Origin: an uncultured Spirochaetales bacterium
Lineage (GTDB): Bacteria; Spirochaetota; Spirochaetia; Sphaerochaetales; Sphaerochaetaceae
DNA length: 64,000 nucleotides
NCBI GenBank assembly: GCA_944388965.1
Contig: CALXKL010000003.1
Span: 62,001-126,000, forward strand
Direction: 5' to 3'
Below the pieces are notes generated by a model. The model was not told the origin of the DNA and did not search any database. It was given only the letters and a program-made list of their open reading frames with translations. This document shows positions 49,324-58,528 of the stretch, piece after piece; position 1 is the stretch's first letter; each line of letters begins with the position of its first letter. A program made the translations under genes and the position numbers.

Positions 49324-50919
49324 ATGGCAATATTCAAGAAGAAGGAAATCGCGAAGAACGAGTTCGACCAGGTCATTGTCGGAACCAGTCTCACAAAGGA
49401 GGCATGGAAGAGGCTCAAGAAGAACAGACTTGCGGTCGTCGGCGGCGTCATAGTCATCATCTATGCGATCATCGCCCTGTGTGCAGACCTGCTTCCGATC
49501 TATCCGTATGACGAGGCGATAACGGTCCACAGGAATCTCCGCCCCTCCCTCACGAAGACGGCCGGAGACCTCATGCTCGAGCAGGAGATGAAGAACATGT
49601 TTTTCCAGGCCTGGAGACAGGGCCGTCTCGAGCTCAGTGACCAGGAGGATGCCCAGATCGAGGCCTGGGTCAAGGCCAGCAAGACCAATGACGTGTGGGA
49701 TCTCGTGTATGCCCGTGGCATGGAGGCGATCGAGGACGGGTCGTTCGAATGGAACAGCAGCGAGCAGAGCCGCATAGACAGGATGCTCAACCAGATCGCA
49801 ACCGAGACGCAGATAACGGTAAACAGGGTCAGCGTCCAGTACGAAGGCCAGACCAGGAACATCGAGGCCATGGACTACGAGGAGCTCAGGGACCTGTACG
49901 CATCTCTGCTCGGAGTCGAGACCGACGTGCTCGAGGAATCGCTCTACAACGAGGTCCGCTCCAGCGTCGGCAACGAAGTCAGGGCAAACGACTCGACGCT
50001 GTCCGGCGATGACCTGGAAGCGGCCATCGACATGGAGATGAACGCACTGGGCGAAGCCGGCATCCATGATAGGGCGAGCACGAACGTCATCGGGTACATC
50101 GAGCAGCTTGCGCTCAGGGGTGCAAACTCCGATGTGCAGGCCCTCATAGACTCCGGTTCGATCGAACTTCCCTACGAGGGCACGTTCGACCTGTCCAACG
50201 GACTGCATGTCGAACTCGAGGTGTCTCTGATGCACCAGCGCCGCTACATCTGCGGAACGGACTATCTCGGACGCGACCTGCTCAGCCGCATCATCTACGG
50301 TAGTCAGATCTCGATCGCGATCGGCATCGTCGGCACCGTGACCAGCATCTTCATAGGAATACTCGTGGGTGCCCTCGCCGGATACCTTGGCGGCAAGGTC
50401 GACTACTACCTGATGAGATTCGTCGACATCATGTACGGTCTGCCCTACATGCTGCTGGTCATCATCTGCATGGCAATCTTCGGAAGGAACATCATCAACC
50501 TGTTCTTCGCACTTGCCCTTGTCTCGTGGCTCACAATCGCCAGAATGGTCCGCGGACAGATCATGAGCCTGAAGAACCAGGAATACGTCGAAGCGGCAAG
50601 GAGCATGGGTGCAAGCACGATGCACATCATCTTCCGCCACATGATTCCCAACAGCCTCTCGATAATCATCGTCTATTCGACGATAAGGATCCCTGCATTC
50701 ATCATGCAGGAGAGCTTCCTGTCCTTCCTGGGACTCGGCGTCCAGGCACCATATGCATCCTGGGGTTCGCTGATCGGAGATGCCGTCTCGTCGATGGCCC
50801 TGTATCCGTACAAGCTGATCATCCCATCGATCGTCATGGTCGTATTCCTCTTCTCCATGAACTTCTTCGGAGACGGACTGAGGGATGCCTTCGACCCGCA
50901 GAGCAAGAACCAGCTATAA
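49324..50919 (+). CDS. oppC: Oligopeptide ABC transporter permease OppC with large insertion
   Basis: A 531-residue permease; a normal OppC is about 300. The first helix is at residues ~36-57. The next ~235 residues (60-295) form a hydrophilic helical domain rich in Asp/Glu/Gln ('DQEDAQIEAWVKASKTNDVW', 'ESLYNEVRSSVGNEVRA') that should lie outside the membrane. The usual OppC core resumes with 'YICGTDYLGRDLLSRIIYGSQISIAIG' and 'QEYVEAARSMGASTMHIIFRHM', the EAA coupling loop. The reading frame is uninterrupted. The inserted domain may interact with OppA or with peptide. AGGAGAG precedes ATG 49324. Confidence 0.9.
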   Translation: MAIFKKKEIAKNEFDQVIVGTSLTKEAWKRLKKNRLAVVGGVIVIIYAIIALCADLLPIYPYDEAITVHRNLRPSLTKTAGDLMLEQEMKNMFFQAWRQGRLELSDQEDAQIEAWVKASKTNDVWDLVYARGMEAIEDGSFEWNSSEQSRIDRMLNQIATETQITVNRVSVQYEGQTRNIEAMDYEELRDLYASLLGVETDVLEESLYNEVRSSVGNEVRANDSTLSGDDLEAAIDMEMNALGEAGIHDRASTNVIGYIEQLALRGANSDVQALIDSGSIELPYEGTFDLSNGLHVELEVSLMHQRRYICGTDYLGRDLLSRIIYGSQISIAIGIVGTVTSIFIGILVGALAGYLGGKVDYYLMRFVDIMYGLPYMLLVIICMAIFGRNIINLFFALALVSWLTIARMVRGQIMSLKNQEYVEAARSMGASTMHIIFRHMIPNSLSIIIVYSTIRIPAFIMQESFLSFLGLGVQAPYASWGSLIGDAVSSMALYPYKLIIPSIVMVVFLFSMNFFGDGLRDAFDPQSKNQL

Positions 50920-50935
50920 GGAGGATGACAAGTCG

Positions 50936-51964
50936 ATGAGCAGTTTCAAGGACAAGGAAATTCTGCTTGAGGTGAAGGACCTCAGGACATACTTCAAGAC
51001 GGACAACGGCATCCTCAAGGCGGTTGACGGAGTGTCGTTCGTGGTGCACGAAGGCGAGACGGTCGGTCTGGTCGGCGAGTCCGGATGCGGAAAGAGCGTA
51101 ACGAACCTGTCGATCATGCGTCTGGTTCCATCCCCTCCCGGAAAGATCGTCGGAGGAGAGGTCATCTACAGAGGCACCGACATAATGAAGCTGTCCGAGA
51201 AGGAGCTCAGGGGCATACGTGGCAACAAGATCTCCATGATCTTCCAGGACCCGATGACCAGCCTGAACCCCTATCTCAGAATCTCGACCCAGATGATCGA
51301 GACGATCCGCCTGCATCAGGACATGACCAAGGCGCAGGCACGCGAGAGGGCCATCACGATGCTCAAGCTCGTGGGAATCCCTTCGGCGGAGACCAGGATC
51401 GACTGCTATCCGCATCAGTTCTCTGGCGGAATGAGACAGCGCGTCATGATCGCCATGGCGCTCAGCTGCAACGCCGACCTTCTGATCGCGGACGAGCCCA
51501 CGACCGCCCTCGACGTGACGATCCAGGCGCAGATCCTGGAGCTGATCAAGAAGATCAGCGCGGAGCTGAAGACGGCGGTGATCCTCATCACGCACGATCT
51601 TGGCGTCGTCGCTGGAATGTGCGACAAGGTCTGTGTCATGTACGCCGGACGAATCGTCGAGAGCGCACTGACAGACGAGCTGTATTCCAATCCCGCCCAC
51701 CCGTACACCCGGGGGCTGATCGCCTCTGTTCCGAAGATGGACGGCAACAGGGAGGAGCGTCTGTTCTCGATCGAGGGACAGCCGCCAAACGTCATCGACC
51801 TGCCACCCTGCTGCCCGTTCCACCCGAGATGCGACAGGACCTGCGAGGTCTGCCGCCATGCCTATCCGCCAGTCAAGCAGATCGGTGAGGACCACTACGT
51901 GGCCTGCTGGCTCAACTGCAGCGAGGAGGAGAGACAGGAAGCCATGAATGGAGGTGACAAGTGA
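50936..51964 (+). CDS. oppD: Oligopeptide ABC transporter ATPase OppD
   Basis: A 342-residue ATPase: Walker A 'GESGCGKSVTNLSIMRLV', 'FQDPMTSLNPYLRI', signature 'FSGGMRQRVMIAMALS', Walker B 'LLIADEPTTALDVT', and a C-terminal region with 'CPFHPRCDRTCEVC', whose Cys residues match the Fe-S binding tail of OppD/DppD proteins. ATG 50936 with AAGGAGG upstream is chosen. The stop overlaps the OppF start by 1 nt. Confidence 0.95.
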   Translation: MSSFKDKEILLEVKDLRTYFKTDNGILKAVDGVSFVVHEGETVGLVGESGCGKSVTNLSIMRLVPSPPGKIVGGEVIYRGTDIMKLSEKELRGIRGNKISMIFQDPMTSLNPYLRISTQMIETIRLHQDMTKAQARERAITMLKLVGIPSAETRIDCYPHQFSGGMRQRVMIAMALSCNADLLIADEPTTALDVTIQAQILELIKKISAELKTAVILITHDLGVVAGMCDKVCVMYAGRIVESALTDELYSNPAHPYTRGLIASVPKMDGNREERLFSIEGQPPNVIDLPPCCPFHPRCDRTCEVCRHAYPPVKQIGEDHYVACWLNCSEEERQEAMNGGDK

Positions 51965-53064
51965 TGGAAGACAGGCAGATCATTCTTCAGGTGAAGAACC
52001 TGAGACAGCACTTCCCCATCGACGGAGGTGGACTGCTCAAGAAGACGGTCGGCTACATCCGTGCCGTCGATGGAATAAGCTTCGACGTCTACAAGGGAGA
52101 GACCGTCGGCATCGTCGGTGAATCGGGATGCGGCAAGAGCACGACGGTGCGTTCCATTGCCCAGCTGTACAAGCCGACCACTGGAGAGGTCCTCTTCCAT
52201 GGCGTCGACCTGTGCAAGGCCGACAAGGACACCCTGCTCAAGGAAAGACGCAACATCCAGATGATTTTCCAGGACCCCTATGCCTCCCTCGACCCGAGGA
52301 TGACGGTCCGCAACATCATCATGGAGCCTCTGAAGGTCTACAACAGCCGTGGGCTTCTCGAGAAGAAGTACACGGACGACGAGCTGGACGAGCGCGTCAA
52401 GGACCTCATGGAGAAGGTCGGGATCAACAAGGCATTCGTCAACCGCTATCCGCATGAGTTCTCAGGCGGACAGCGCCAGAGGATAGGAATCGCCAGAGCC
52501 CTCGCTCTCAGACCGGAGATCATACTTGCGGACGAGCCCGTCTCGGCACTTGACGTGTCCATCCAGGCACAGATCCTCAACCTCATCAGCGACATCCAGA
52601 AGGAGATGGGAGTCACCTTCATCTTCATCGCCCACGACCTTGGCGTCATACAGCACATCTCGCACCGCGTCATCGTCATGTACCTTGGCAAGATCATGGA
52701 GGTCGCAGGATCGGACGAGCTCTACAGCAGGCCTCTGCATCCGTATACGGAGGCTCTGCTCTCGGCCGCACCGATTCCGGACCCCAAGGTCGAGAGGAAC
52801 AGGCAGCGGATCGTGCTCGAAGGCGACGTGCCATCACCCGACAAGGAAAGGCACTGCTGCTACTTCTACGACAGATGCTCGAAGCGGATGGACAAGTGTG
52901 CGCACTGCGTGCCGCCGATGTTCGACTGCGGAAACGGGCACAAGGTCGCATGCTTCCTGTACGACGACAAGCCGGTTGCGGAACCTGCCGACGACCAGCC
53001 GACCGAAGGCGAGCTGAAGCTGAAGGAGAAGCAGGAGAAAAGACAGGGCAAGGCGAAAGCCTGA
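51964..53064 (+). CDS. oppF: Oligopeptide ABC transporter ATPase OppF
   Basis: A 366-residue partner ATPase with Walker A 'GESGCGKSTTVRSIAQL', 'FQDPYASLDPRMTV', signature 'FSGGQRQRIGIARALAL', Walker B 'IILADEPVSALDVS', and a tail 'CCYFYDRCSKRMDKCAHCVPPMFDCG'. Its last ~25 residues are charged and probably disordered. ATG 51964 lies in TGATG with the OppD stop and has GGAGG upstream; a GTG at 51961 is a possible earlier start. Confidence 0.95.
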   Translation: MEDRQIILQVKNLRQHFPIDGGGLLKKTVGYIRAVDGISFDVYKGETVGIVGESGCGKSTTVRSIAQLYKPTTGEVLFHGVDLCKADKDTLLKERRNIQMIFQDPYASLDPRMTVRNIIMEPLKVYNSRGLLEKKYTDDELDERVKDLMEKVGINKAFVNRYPHEFSGGQRQRIGIARALALRPEIILADEPVSALDVSIQAQILNLISDIQKEMGVTFIFIAHDLGVIQHISHRVIVMYLGKIMEVAGSDELYSRPLHPYTEALLSAAPIPDPKVERNRQRIVLEGDVPSPDKERHCCYFYDRCSKRMDKCAHCVPPMFDCGNGHKVACFLYDDKPVAEPADDQPTEGELKLKEKQEKRQGKAKA

Positions 53065-53075
53065 CGTGAAGGACG

Positions 53076-53106
53076 AGGCCTTCCGGATTCCGGGAGGCCT
53101 TCTTCA
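53076..53106 (+). terminator. Terminator after oppF
   Basis: A 10-bp stem between 53076-53085 and 53091-53100 (one wobble) with loop GATTC is followed by TCTTCAT. It may also serve the convergent minus-strand gene. Confidence 0.6.
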
Positions 53107-53111
53107 TACCC

Positions 53112-53684
53112 CTATCGTCTCAGCCCTCTTTCCAGAGTCTGTCTGTCGATGTCCAGAGGCAGATGCGTGTAGGCGGCGATGGCATTGGCCATCGTCTCCA
53201 GCCTGAGACCGTGCCGCTTCGCAGGAACGACCTCGATGTTGACATGGCGTCCCGTCTCGTCATCCATCACAAGCCGGAGCGAGGACATCTCCTTATGCCT
53301 CCAGGAAGGCCTTATCACGGTGCTGCCGTCGGGGATGCCCTTGCGGAAATGTCTTATGGCGATCATCTGGACGTCGTCGAACCTGTATTCATCCCTCGAG
53401 CAGAACGGTCCCAGACCGAAGACGCACACCGCACACCCCTTCTTTGCATCGAATATCCACTCATCCCTGTAGAACGCGACAAACAACACCGCGACGGCAA
53501 GGACGGTCGGAAAGAGATATGATATCGAGAAGCCGAGATCCATGAGCGCAGAGAACAGTCCTGAAAACAGCACGATCGAGAACACCAGGCACAGGATGCG
53601 CATCCACATGGACAGCGAGTATACGAGTCTGCCGTCCTTCGTCTTCCTCAGAGCAAAAGCGAACATACATCGATGATAATCCAT
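53112..53684 (-). CDS. Two-helix membrane protein with PH-like cytoplasmic domain
   Basis: About 190 residues, start uncertain (ATG 53684 or ATG 53666; neither has a clear Shine-Dalgarno). Two transmembrane helices at about residues 28-48 and 54-73 are followed by a ~115-residue soluble domain starting 'DEWIFDAKKGCAVCVFGLGP'. The strand pattern is like bacterial PH domains of the YdbS/YcxB type. No family is certain. It separates oppA from oppBCDF but runs in the opposite direction. Confidence 0.5.
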   Translation of the reverse strand: MDYHRCMFAFALRKTKDGRLVYSLSMWMRILCLVFSIVLFSGLFSALMDLGFSISYLFPTVLAVAVLFVAFYRDEWIFDAKKGCAVCVFGLGPFCSRDEYRFDDVQMIAIRHFRKGIPDGSTVIRPSWRHKEMSSLRLVMDDETGRHVNIEVVPAKRHGLRLETMANAIAAYTHLPLDIDRQTLERGLRR

Positions 53685-53873
53685 CGGTACCTGACAGGGC
53701 AATCCAGCGGATCAGGGTCCCATTCACCATTGTCCAATCGGCTCTCATACCCTGTTTTTACGTGTTATTTGCATAACAATTGAATAAAAATCTACCAAAC
53801 TACATAAAGGTGTAGAATTTTTGAAGAAGATAGGATAGTATACCTCCATCCGAAATTTGACTAGGAGGTTCAA

Positions 53874-55577
53874 ATGAAGAAATCCATTGCGATAGTCATG
53901 ATGCTACTGGCCGTCTTCTCGGTCTTCACGCTCGCATCCTGCGGCGGCAGCGACGAGACGACCACAACGGCCAGCTCCACGGCAACTACAACGACTACTA
54001 CCACCACGACTACGACAACGGCAACGGAGACCACAGCGGCAGCACCTGCCGAGGCGGCAGAGGACGACTACGTGTCCTTCGTCATCGCCAACGGCGCCGA
54101 GCCCGAGTCGCTCGACCCGAGCCAGATCCAGGGTGTTCCCGAGCACAGGATCTTCGAGGCCCTCTTCGAAGGCCTCGTGGCAGTCGATCCCGAGACTGCA
54201 GACGGTGTTCCCGGAGTCGCGGAGAGCTGGGACGTCTCCGAAGACGGTCTGACATACACCTTCCACCTCAGAGAGGATGCGGTCTGGTCCGATGGCGTTC
54301 CAATAACCGCACAGGATGTCGTCTACTCCTGGACACGCGAGCTCGATCCCGCGACAGGAAGCCCCTATGCATGGTTCCCCGCGATGTTCATCGCCGGTGC
54401 GACCGAGTTCAATGCAGGCGAGGCTGACGCTTCCGCACTCCAGATCAGGGCCGTCGACGACCACACCTTCGAGATGACTCTCGTAGGACCGCTTCCCTAC
54501 GTCATCGGCGCTCTTTGCCACTACTCCTTCGGCATCGTTCCCCAGCATGCCATCGAGGAGTTCGGTACAGACTGGACCAAGCCCGAGAACTTCGTCGGCA
54601 ACGGCCCCTTCGTCCTTGCCGAGCATACTCCTCAGGACAGGATCGTCTGTGTCAAGAACGAGCTCTACTGGGATGCCGAGAACGTCGCTCTCGACGAAGT
54701 CGTGTTCCTTGCATCCGACGACACCGCCACGAACTACAACATGTACCTCTCCGGCGAAGTCGACTGGGATACGGGCATCGACCTCAACAACCTCGACGCC
54801 ATCAGCATGAGATCCGACTACCAGGTCGCTCCCCAGCTGTCTACCTACTACTACACCATCAACGTCACCGAGCCGCCTCTTGACGATCCTCTCGTGAGAA
54901 AGGCCATCAGCTACTCCATCGACCGCCAGGGCCTGGTCGACACGGTCACCCGCGCCGGACAGATCCCCTGCTGGGGCATCGTTCCCGAGATGGCAGGATA
55001 CGAGCCTCTCGAGGAGACGGCACAGGGCGGAGTCCTCTTCGATCCCGAGTATGCACAGCAGCTTCTGGCCGAGGCCGGCTATCCGAACGGAATCGGATTC
55101 CCGACCGTGACGGTCCTGTACAACACCGATGACGCACACCGCCAGCAGGCAGAGTACATCCAGCAGCAGCTCAAGACAAACCTCAACATCAACGTCGTGC
55201 TCGAGAACCAGGAGTGGGCGACCTACCTTGCGAACAGGAACGCAGGCAACTTCGAGATCGCACGCGCAGGATGGGTCGGAGACTATCAGGATCCGAACAC
55301 CTTCCTCGACATGTTCATCACCGGTGCCGGCATGAACGGTGGAAAGTATTCCAACCCCGAGTACGACGAGCTGATCCGCCAGGCGGCATCCATGCCCGCA
55401 GGCGAGGAGAGGTTCGAAGTCCTCAAGCAGGCCGAGGATATCCTCATCAACCAGGACCAGGCCATCATTCCTCTCTATGTCTATGTCTCTCAGGGCATGA
55501 TCGACACGGACAAGTGGGGTGGCTGGTATCCCAACACGATGGACTACCATCCTGTCAAGAACATCTACCTCAAATAG
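53874..55577 (+). CDS. oppA: Oligopeptide-binding lipoprotein OppA with poly-Thr linker
   Basis: A 567-residue SBP_bac_5 lipoprotein. The lipobox LASC places the lipid on C23. Residues 28-57 are nearly all Thr with few Ala/Ser/Glu, a flexible linker from membrane to binding domain. The mature part has 'EPESLDPSQIQGVPEHRIFEALFEGL', 'GVAESWDVSEDGLTYTFHLREDAVWSDG', 'FVGNGPFVLAEH' and 'PLVRKAISYSIDRQGLVDTV', typical of OppA. The gene has its own terminator and an AGGAGG site. A+T-rich sequence with weak promoter-like boxes lies at 53770-53830. It probably serves OppBCDF. Confidence 0.94.
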   Translation: MKKSIAIVMMLLAVFSVFTLASCGGSDETTTTASSTATTTTTTTTTTTTATETTAAAPAEAAEDDYVSFVIANGAEPESLDPSQIQGVPEHRIFEALFEGLVAVDPETADGVPGVAESWDVSEDGLTYTFHLREDAVWSDGVPITAQDVVYSWTRELDPATGSPYAWFPAMFIAGATEFNAGEADASALQIRAVDDHTFEMTLVGPLPYVIGALCHYSFGIVPQHAIEEFGTDWTKPENFVGNGPFVLAEHTPQDRIVCVKNELYWDAENVALDEVVFLASDDTATNYNMYLSGEVDWDTGIDLNNLDAISMRSDYQVAPQLSTYYYTINVTEPPLDDPLVRKAISYSIDRQGLVDTVTRAGQIPCWGIVPEMAGYEPLEETAQGGVLFDPEYAQQLLAEAGYPNGIGFPTVTVLYNTDDAHRQQAEYIQQQLKTNLNINVVLENQEWATYLANRNAGNFEIARAGWVGDYQDPNTFLDMFITGAGMNGGKYSNPEYDELIRQAASMPAGEERFEVLKQAEDILINQDQAIIPLYVYVSQGMIDTDKWGGWYPNTMDYHPVKNIYLK

Positions 55578-55602
55578 CGGATGTTCAAGGCGAATACGCG
55601 GA

Positions 55603-55628
55603 AAGGTCACCTTCGGGTGGCCTTTTCG
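55603..55628 (+). terminator. Terminator after oppA
   Basis: AAGGTCACC (55603-55611) and GGTGGCCTT (55616-55624) form a stem with a TTCG tetraloop, followed by TTTTCG. Confidence 0.85.
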
Positions 55629-55636
55629 TCCATATG

Positions 55637-55665
55637 TTGACTAAAGCCCTCCTCTGTTCTAGGCT
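55637..55665 (+). promoter_or_regulatory. Promoter of the thi operon
   Basis: TTGACT at 55637 and TAGGCT at 55660 are 17 nt apart; the predicted start (~55672) is at the 5' edge of the riboswitch. Confidence 0.6.
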
Positions 55666-55671
55666 CCATAG

Positions 55672-55802
55672 ATGTCCGGGGTGGCATATATGGCCTGAGA
55701 TCATACCCGTTACCTGATCTGGATAATACCAGCGTAGGGAGCACGGCAAGCCTCATTTCATACGCGACCTTCCCCAGGGCGAAGAGAAAGACATGGAGGC
55801 TT
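55672..55802 (+). promoter_or_regulatory. TPP riboswitch with SD-pairing expression platform
   Basis: The conserved thi-box is clear: CCGGGGTGGC, then CTGAGA (55695-55700), ACCC, ACCTGATCTGGATAATACC (from 55712) and GCGTAGGGA (55732-55740). These form the pyrimidine- and pyrophosphate-sensing arms of the aptamer. Downstream, AAGCCTC (55748-55754) is perfectly complementary to GAGGCTT (55796-55802), which contains the GGAGG of thiB. That suggests translational control by hiding the ribosome binding site. No T-run is seen after it. TPP should repress the whole operon. Confidence 0.92.
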
Positions 55803-55806
55803 TACG

Positions 55807-56838
55807 ATGAAAAGGAATCTCTTCACGACCGTTCTTCTTCTCCTGCTCTGCACGACCGTCCTGTTCTCGCAGGCGGCAGGAGAAAGTACAGATGACGAGA
55901 AGACACTGACGCTCTACTGCTATGACACGTTCTCGTCCGAATGGGGCAGCGGCCCCACCCTCATCCCGCTGTTCGAGCAGGAGACGGGCATCAAGGTCGA
56001 CGTCGTCAGCACAGGCGATGCCGTCGAGATGCTCTCGAGGGCGATCATGGAGGGCGAGGACTGCCCTGCCGACCTGATCATGGGCATCTCCGACGACCAG
56101 GCCTCGAAGGCGTACGAGTCCGCACTGTTCGAGCCTTACGACTCACCCGTCCTCGAACATGTGGACGATTCTCTCGAGTTCGACGGCGAGCACAGGCTCA
56201 TACCGTTCGACTACGGCGTGTTCGCATTCGTATGGGACAGCGAGAGCGACGTGCCTGCGCCTCGTAGCCTCGACGACCTCATGGACCCTGTCTACAAGGA
56301 CAAGATCATCCTCATCGATCCGAGGACTTCGTCCGTCGGACTGGGACTGCTGATGTGGACCATCGACGTCTACGGAGAGGATGGCTATCTCGACTGGTGG
56401 CGTGCGGTAGGACAGAACGCGCTGACGATCGCCGACGGATGGTCGTCCGGCTACGGTCTGTTCACTGAAGGCGAGGCTCCGATTGTCATCAGCTACACCA
56501 CAAGCCCCGTCTACCATGTTCTATGGGAGGACTCGACCCGCTATCAGGCTCTCGTGTTCCCCGAGGGACACCACCAGACGATCGAGTCGATCGGCATGCT
56601 CGCCACGAGCCGGCACAAGGAGGAGGCCAAGGCCTTCATCGACTTCATCCTCACCGAAGGACAGGCCGAGACAGCCATCGCCAATTCGATGTATCCTGTC
56701 AACGGCGAGACCGTCCTGCCCGATGCCTATGAGTGGGCGCCAGTTCCAGACAAGGTGTTCAGCATGGATCCCGAATACGTGGCTGCCAACATAGACAGAT
56801 GGACGGAGGAGTGGACACAGGCGATGACGAGCCTGTAG
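55807..56838 (+). CDS. thiB: Thiamine ABC transporter substrate-binding protein
   Basis: A 343-residue exported protein; a signal peptide ends about residue 23 ('FSQA-AGES'). It has the ThiB pattern: 'LTLYCYDTFSSEWGSGPTLIPLFEQETGIKV', 'PADLIMGISDDQASKAY', 'IPFDYGVFAFVWD' and 'PSVGLG'-like 'RTSSVGLGLLMW'. It binds thiamine or its phosphates in the periplasm. It is the first gene under the TPP riboswitch, and its GGAGG is the sequence paired in the platform. Confidence 0.93.
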   Translation: MKRNLFTTVLLLLLCTTVLFSQAAGESTDDEKTLTLYCYDTFSSEWGSGPTLIPLFEQETGIKVDVVSTGDAVEMLSRAIMEGEDCPADLIMGISDDQASKAYESALFEPYDSPVLEHVDDSLEFDGEHRLIPFDYGVFAFVWDSESDVPAPRSLDDLMDPVYKDKIILIDPRTSSVGLGLLMWTIDVYGEDGYLDWWRAVGQNALTIADGWSSGYGLFTEGEAPIVISYTTSPVYHVLWEDSTRYQALVFPEGHHQTIESIGMLATSRHKEEAKAFIDFILTEGQAETAIANSMYPVNGETVLPDAYEWAPVPDKVFSMDPEYVAANIDRWTEEWTQAMTSL

Positions 56839-56851
56839 CATGAGGTGTGTG

Positions 56852-58528
56852 ATGAGGGGAAGAAAGAGGGAATCGGCATTCTATCCTGCCATGGCCGCCA
56901 TACCGATGGTGCTGCTGGTCATCGTGTTCCTCCTTCCCCTCTCGTTCAATCTCGCACGCGCCTTCTTCGATGAAGATGGCTTCACGCTCTCGAATGTGAA
57001 GGAGGTCATCTCCACACCATACACCTACCGCCTGCTCTCCTTCACGCTGATGCAGGCGGCATTGTCTTCACTGGTCTCGGTGCTTGTGGCCCTTCCGGGT
57101 GCCTATCTGTATGCGAACTACCGTTTCAGGCTGAAGAGGCTGATGCTGTCGCTATCAAGTCTGTGCTTCGTCCTCCCTTCGATACTGGTGGTGCTGGGCT
57201 TCGTGATCTTCTACGGCAACTCCGGCTTCGTGAACGACATCTGGCGCACTATCACGGGAAGAGAGGAAGCGATCAGGATACTGTATTCGTTCAAGGCGAT
57301 CATCCTTGCACATGCCTTCCTCAACATCCCGGTCGCCCTGACGCTGATCACGGAGGACTGGGCGCATACGCCACGCAGTCAGGAGAATGCATCCTACCTT
57401 CTAGGTTCATCCAAGGTGCATACGTTCCTCACGATCACTCTTCCCCGGATCATGCCCACCGTGCTGTCTGCGGCACTGCTGATCTTCCTGTTCTGCTTCA
57501 CCAGCTTCTCCATAATACTCGTGCTTGGCGGCGGACCGCAGTACACGACTCTCGAGGTGGAGATATACAGGACGAACAACATCGTGATGGACAGCGCAAA
57601 GGCATCTGCCCTCTCGCTTTTCAGCTTTCTGGTGAACCTGGTCATACTAGTCCTGTACATGGCCGTCTCACGGAATGCGGCATCAAGGGAGAAGAGCCGT
57701 GACGACAGGGCCGTCAGACCGACGTCCTGGAAGACGAAGGCCGCCATCGCGCTGTACAACACCCTGATGCTCATATTCATGCTCGGACCGCTCGTCTCGA
57801 TACTCGCCAGATCCGTCATCTCGACATCCAGCCGCTACAAGGAAGGCTTCTCGCTGAGAAGCTATGCGGAGCTGTTCGGACTGCACAGGAGCGTCGGGGT
57901 GATGTCGGATGCATTCCAGGCCCTGGTCAACAGTCTGGTCATAGCGCTCGTCGTCGCCCTGCTATCCACCGTCATGGCGCTGTTCCTGTGCCTGTACACG
58001 ACAAGACGCAGAAGCAAGGCGGTCGAGGTCGTCGGGATGTTCCCCCTTGCCATAAGCTCCGTGACCCTCGGCCTCGGCTACTACATCATCAGAGCGCACA
58101 TACACTCATCGGGAGTGCTTGCAGGCTACATACTGGTGATCCTCGCCCACCTCGTCATCGCGATGCCGTTCGCGATGCGCACGATATCGCCGGTGATGAG
58201 AAGCGGCAACCCGAGGATTCTCGATGCGGCCTACACGCTCGGCGCGTCGGTATCCAGGACGTGCTTCGGCGTGGAGATCCCCATGCTGAAGACGACCCTT
58301 GCGCGTGCCTTCATATTCTCGTTCGCGCTGTCGGTCGGAGAAGTCAACGCGACGCTGACTCTCGCCGAAGGCAAGGTGGTCACGCTTCCGATACTCCTGT
58401 ATCGGCTGATAAACTCATACAACTACCAGGGGGCATGCGCCATAGGAAGCGTCCTGATGGTCATGACCTTCATCATATTCGCACTCGCCCAGGCGATGGG
58501 CACCAGGAGGAGCAATGGGAACTCTTGA
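56852..58528 (+). CDS. thiP: Thiamine ABC transporter permease, fused
   Basis: A 558-residue permease made of two BPD_transp_1 halves (about 12 helices), as in ThiP. Coupling loops are 'ASYLLGSSKVHTFLTITLPRI' in the first half and 'DAAYTLGASVSRTCFGVEIPML' in the second. ATG 56852 has GAGGTG 6 nt upstream and is preferred over ATG 56840. Its last 14 nt overlap thiQ, so the two are translationally coupled. Confidence 0.92.
   Translation: MRGRKRESAFYPAMAAIPMVLLVIVFLLPLSFNLARAFFDEDGFTLSNVKEVISTPYTYRLLSFTLMQAALSSLVSVLVALPGAYLYANYRFRLKRLMLSLSSLCFVLPSILVVLGFVIFYGNSGFVNDIWRTITGREEAIRILYSFKAIILAHAFLNIPVALTLITEDWAHTPRSQENASYLLGSSKVHTFLTITLPRIMPTVLSAALLIFLFCFTSFSIILVLGGGPQYTTLEVEIYRTNNIVMDSAKASALSLFSFLVNLVILVLYMAVSRNAASREKSRDDRAVRPTSWKTKAAIALYNTLMLIFMLGPLVSILARSVISTSSRYKEGFSLRSYAELFGLHRSVGVMSDAFQALVNSLVIALVVALLSTVMALFLCLYTTRRRSKAVEVVGMFPLAISSVTLGLGYYIIRAHIHSSGVLAGYILVILAHLVIAMPFAMRTISPVMRSGNPRILDAAYTLGASVSRTCFGVEIPMLKTTLARAFIFSFALSVGEVNATLTLAEGKVVTLPILLYRLINSYNYQGACAIGSVLMVMTFIIFALAQAMGTRRSNGNS

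Noticed and set aside
48376-50640. 754-codon open frame antisense to oppB/oppC
   Set aside because: The opposite strand encodes clear permeases; the frame results from high GC at third codon positions and its translation is unlike any protein.
53955-54045. Poly-Thr tract considered as a phase-variable simple repeat
   Set aside because: Codons are mixed and no perfect repeat unit long enough for frequent slippage is present.
53904-55610. 568-codon open frame antisense to oppA
   Set aside because: Antisense shadow of a well-supported lipoprotein gene; composition is artificial (runs of Asp/Val/Gly).
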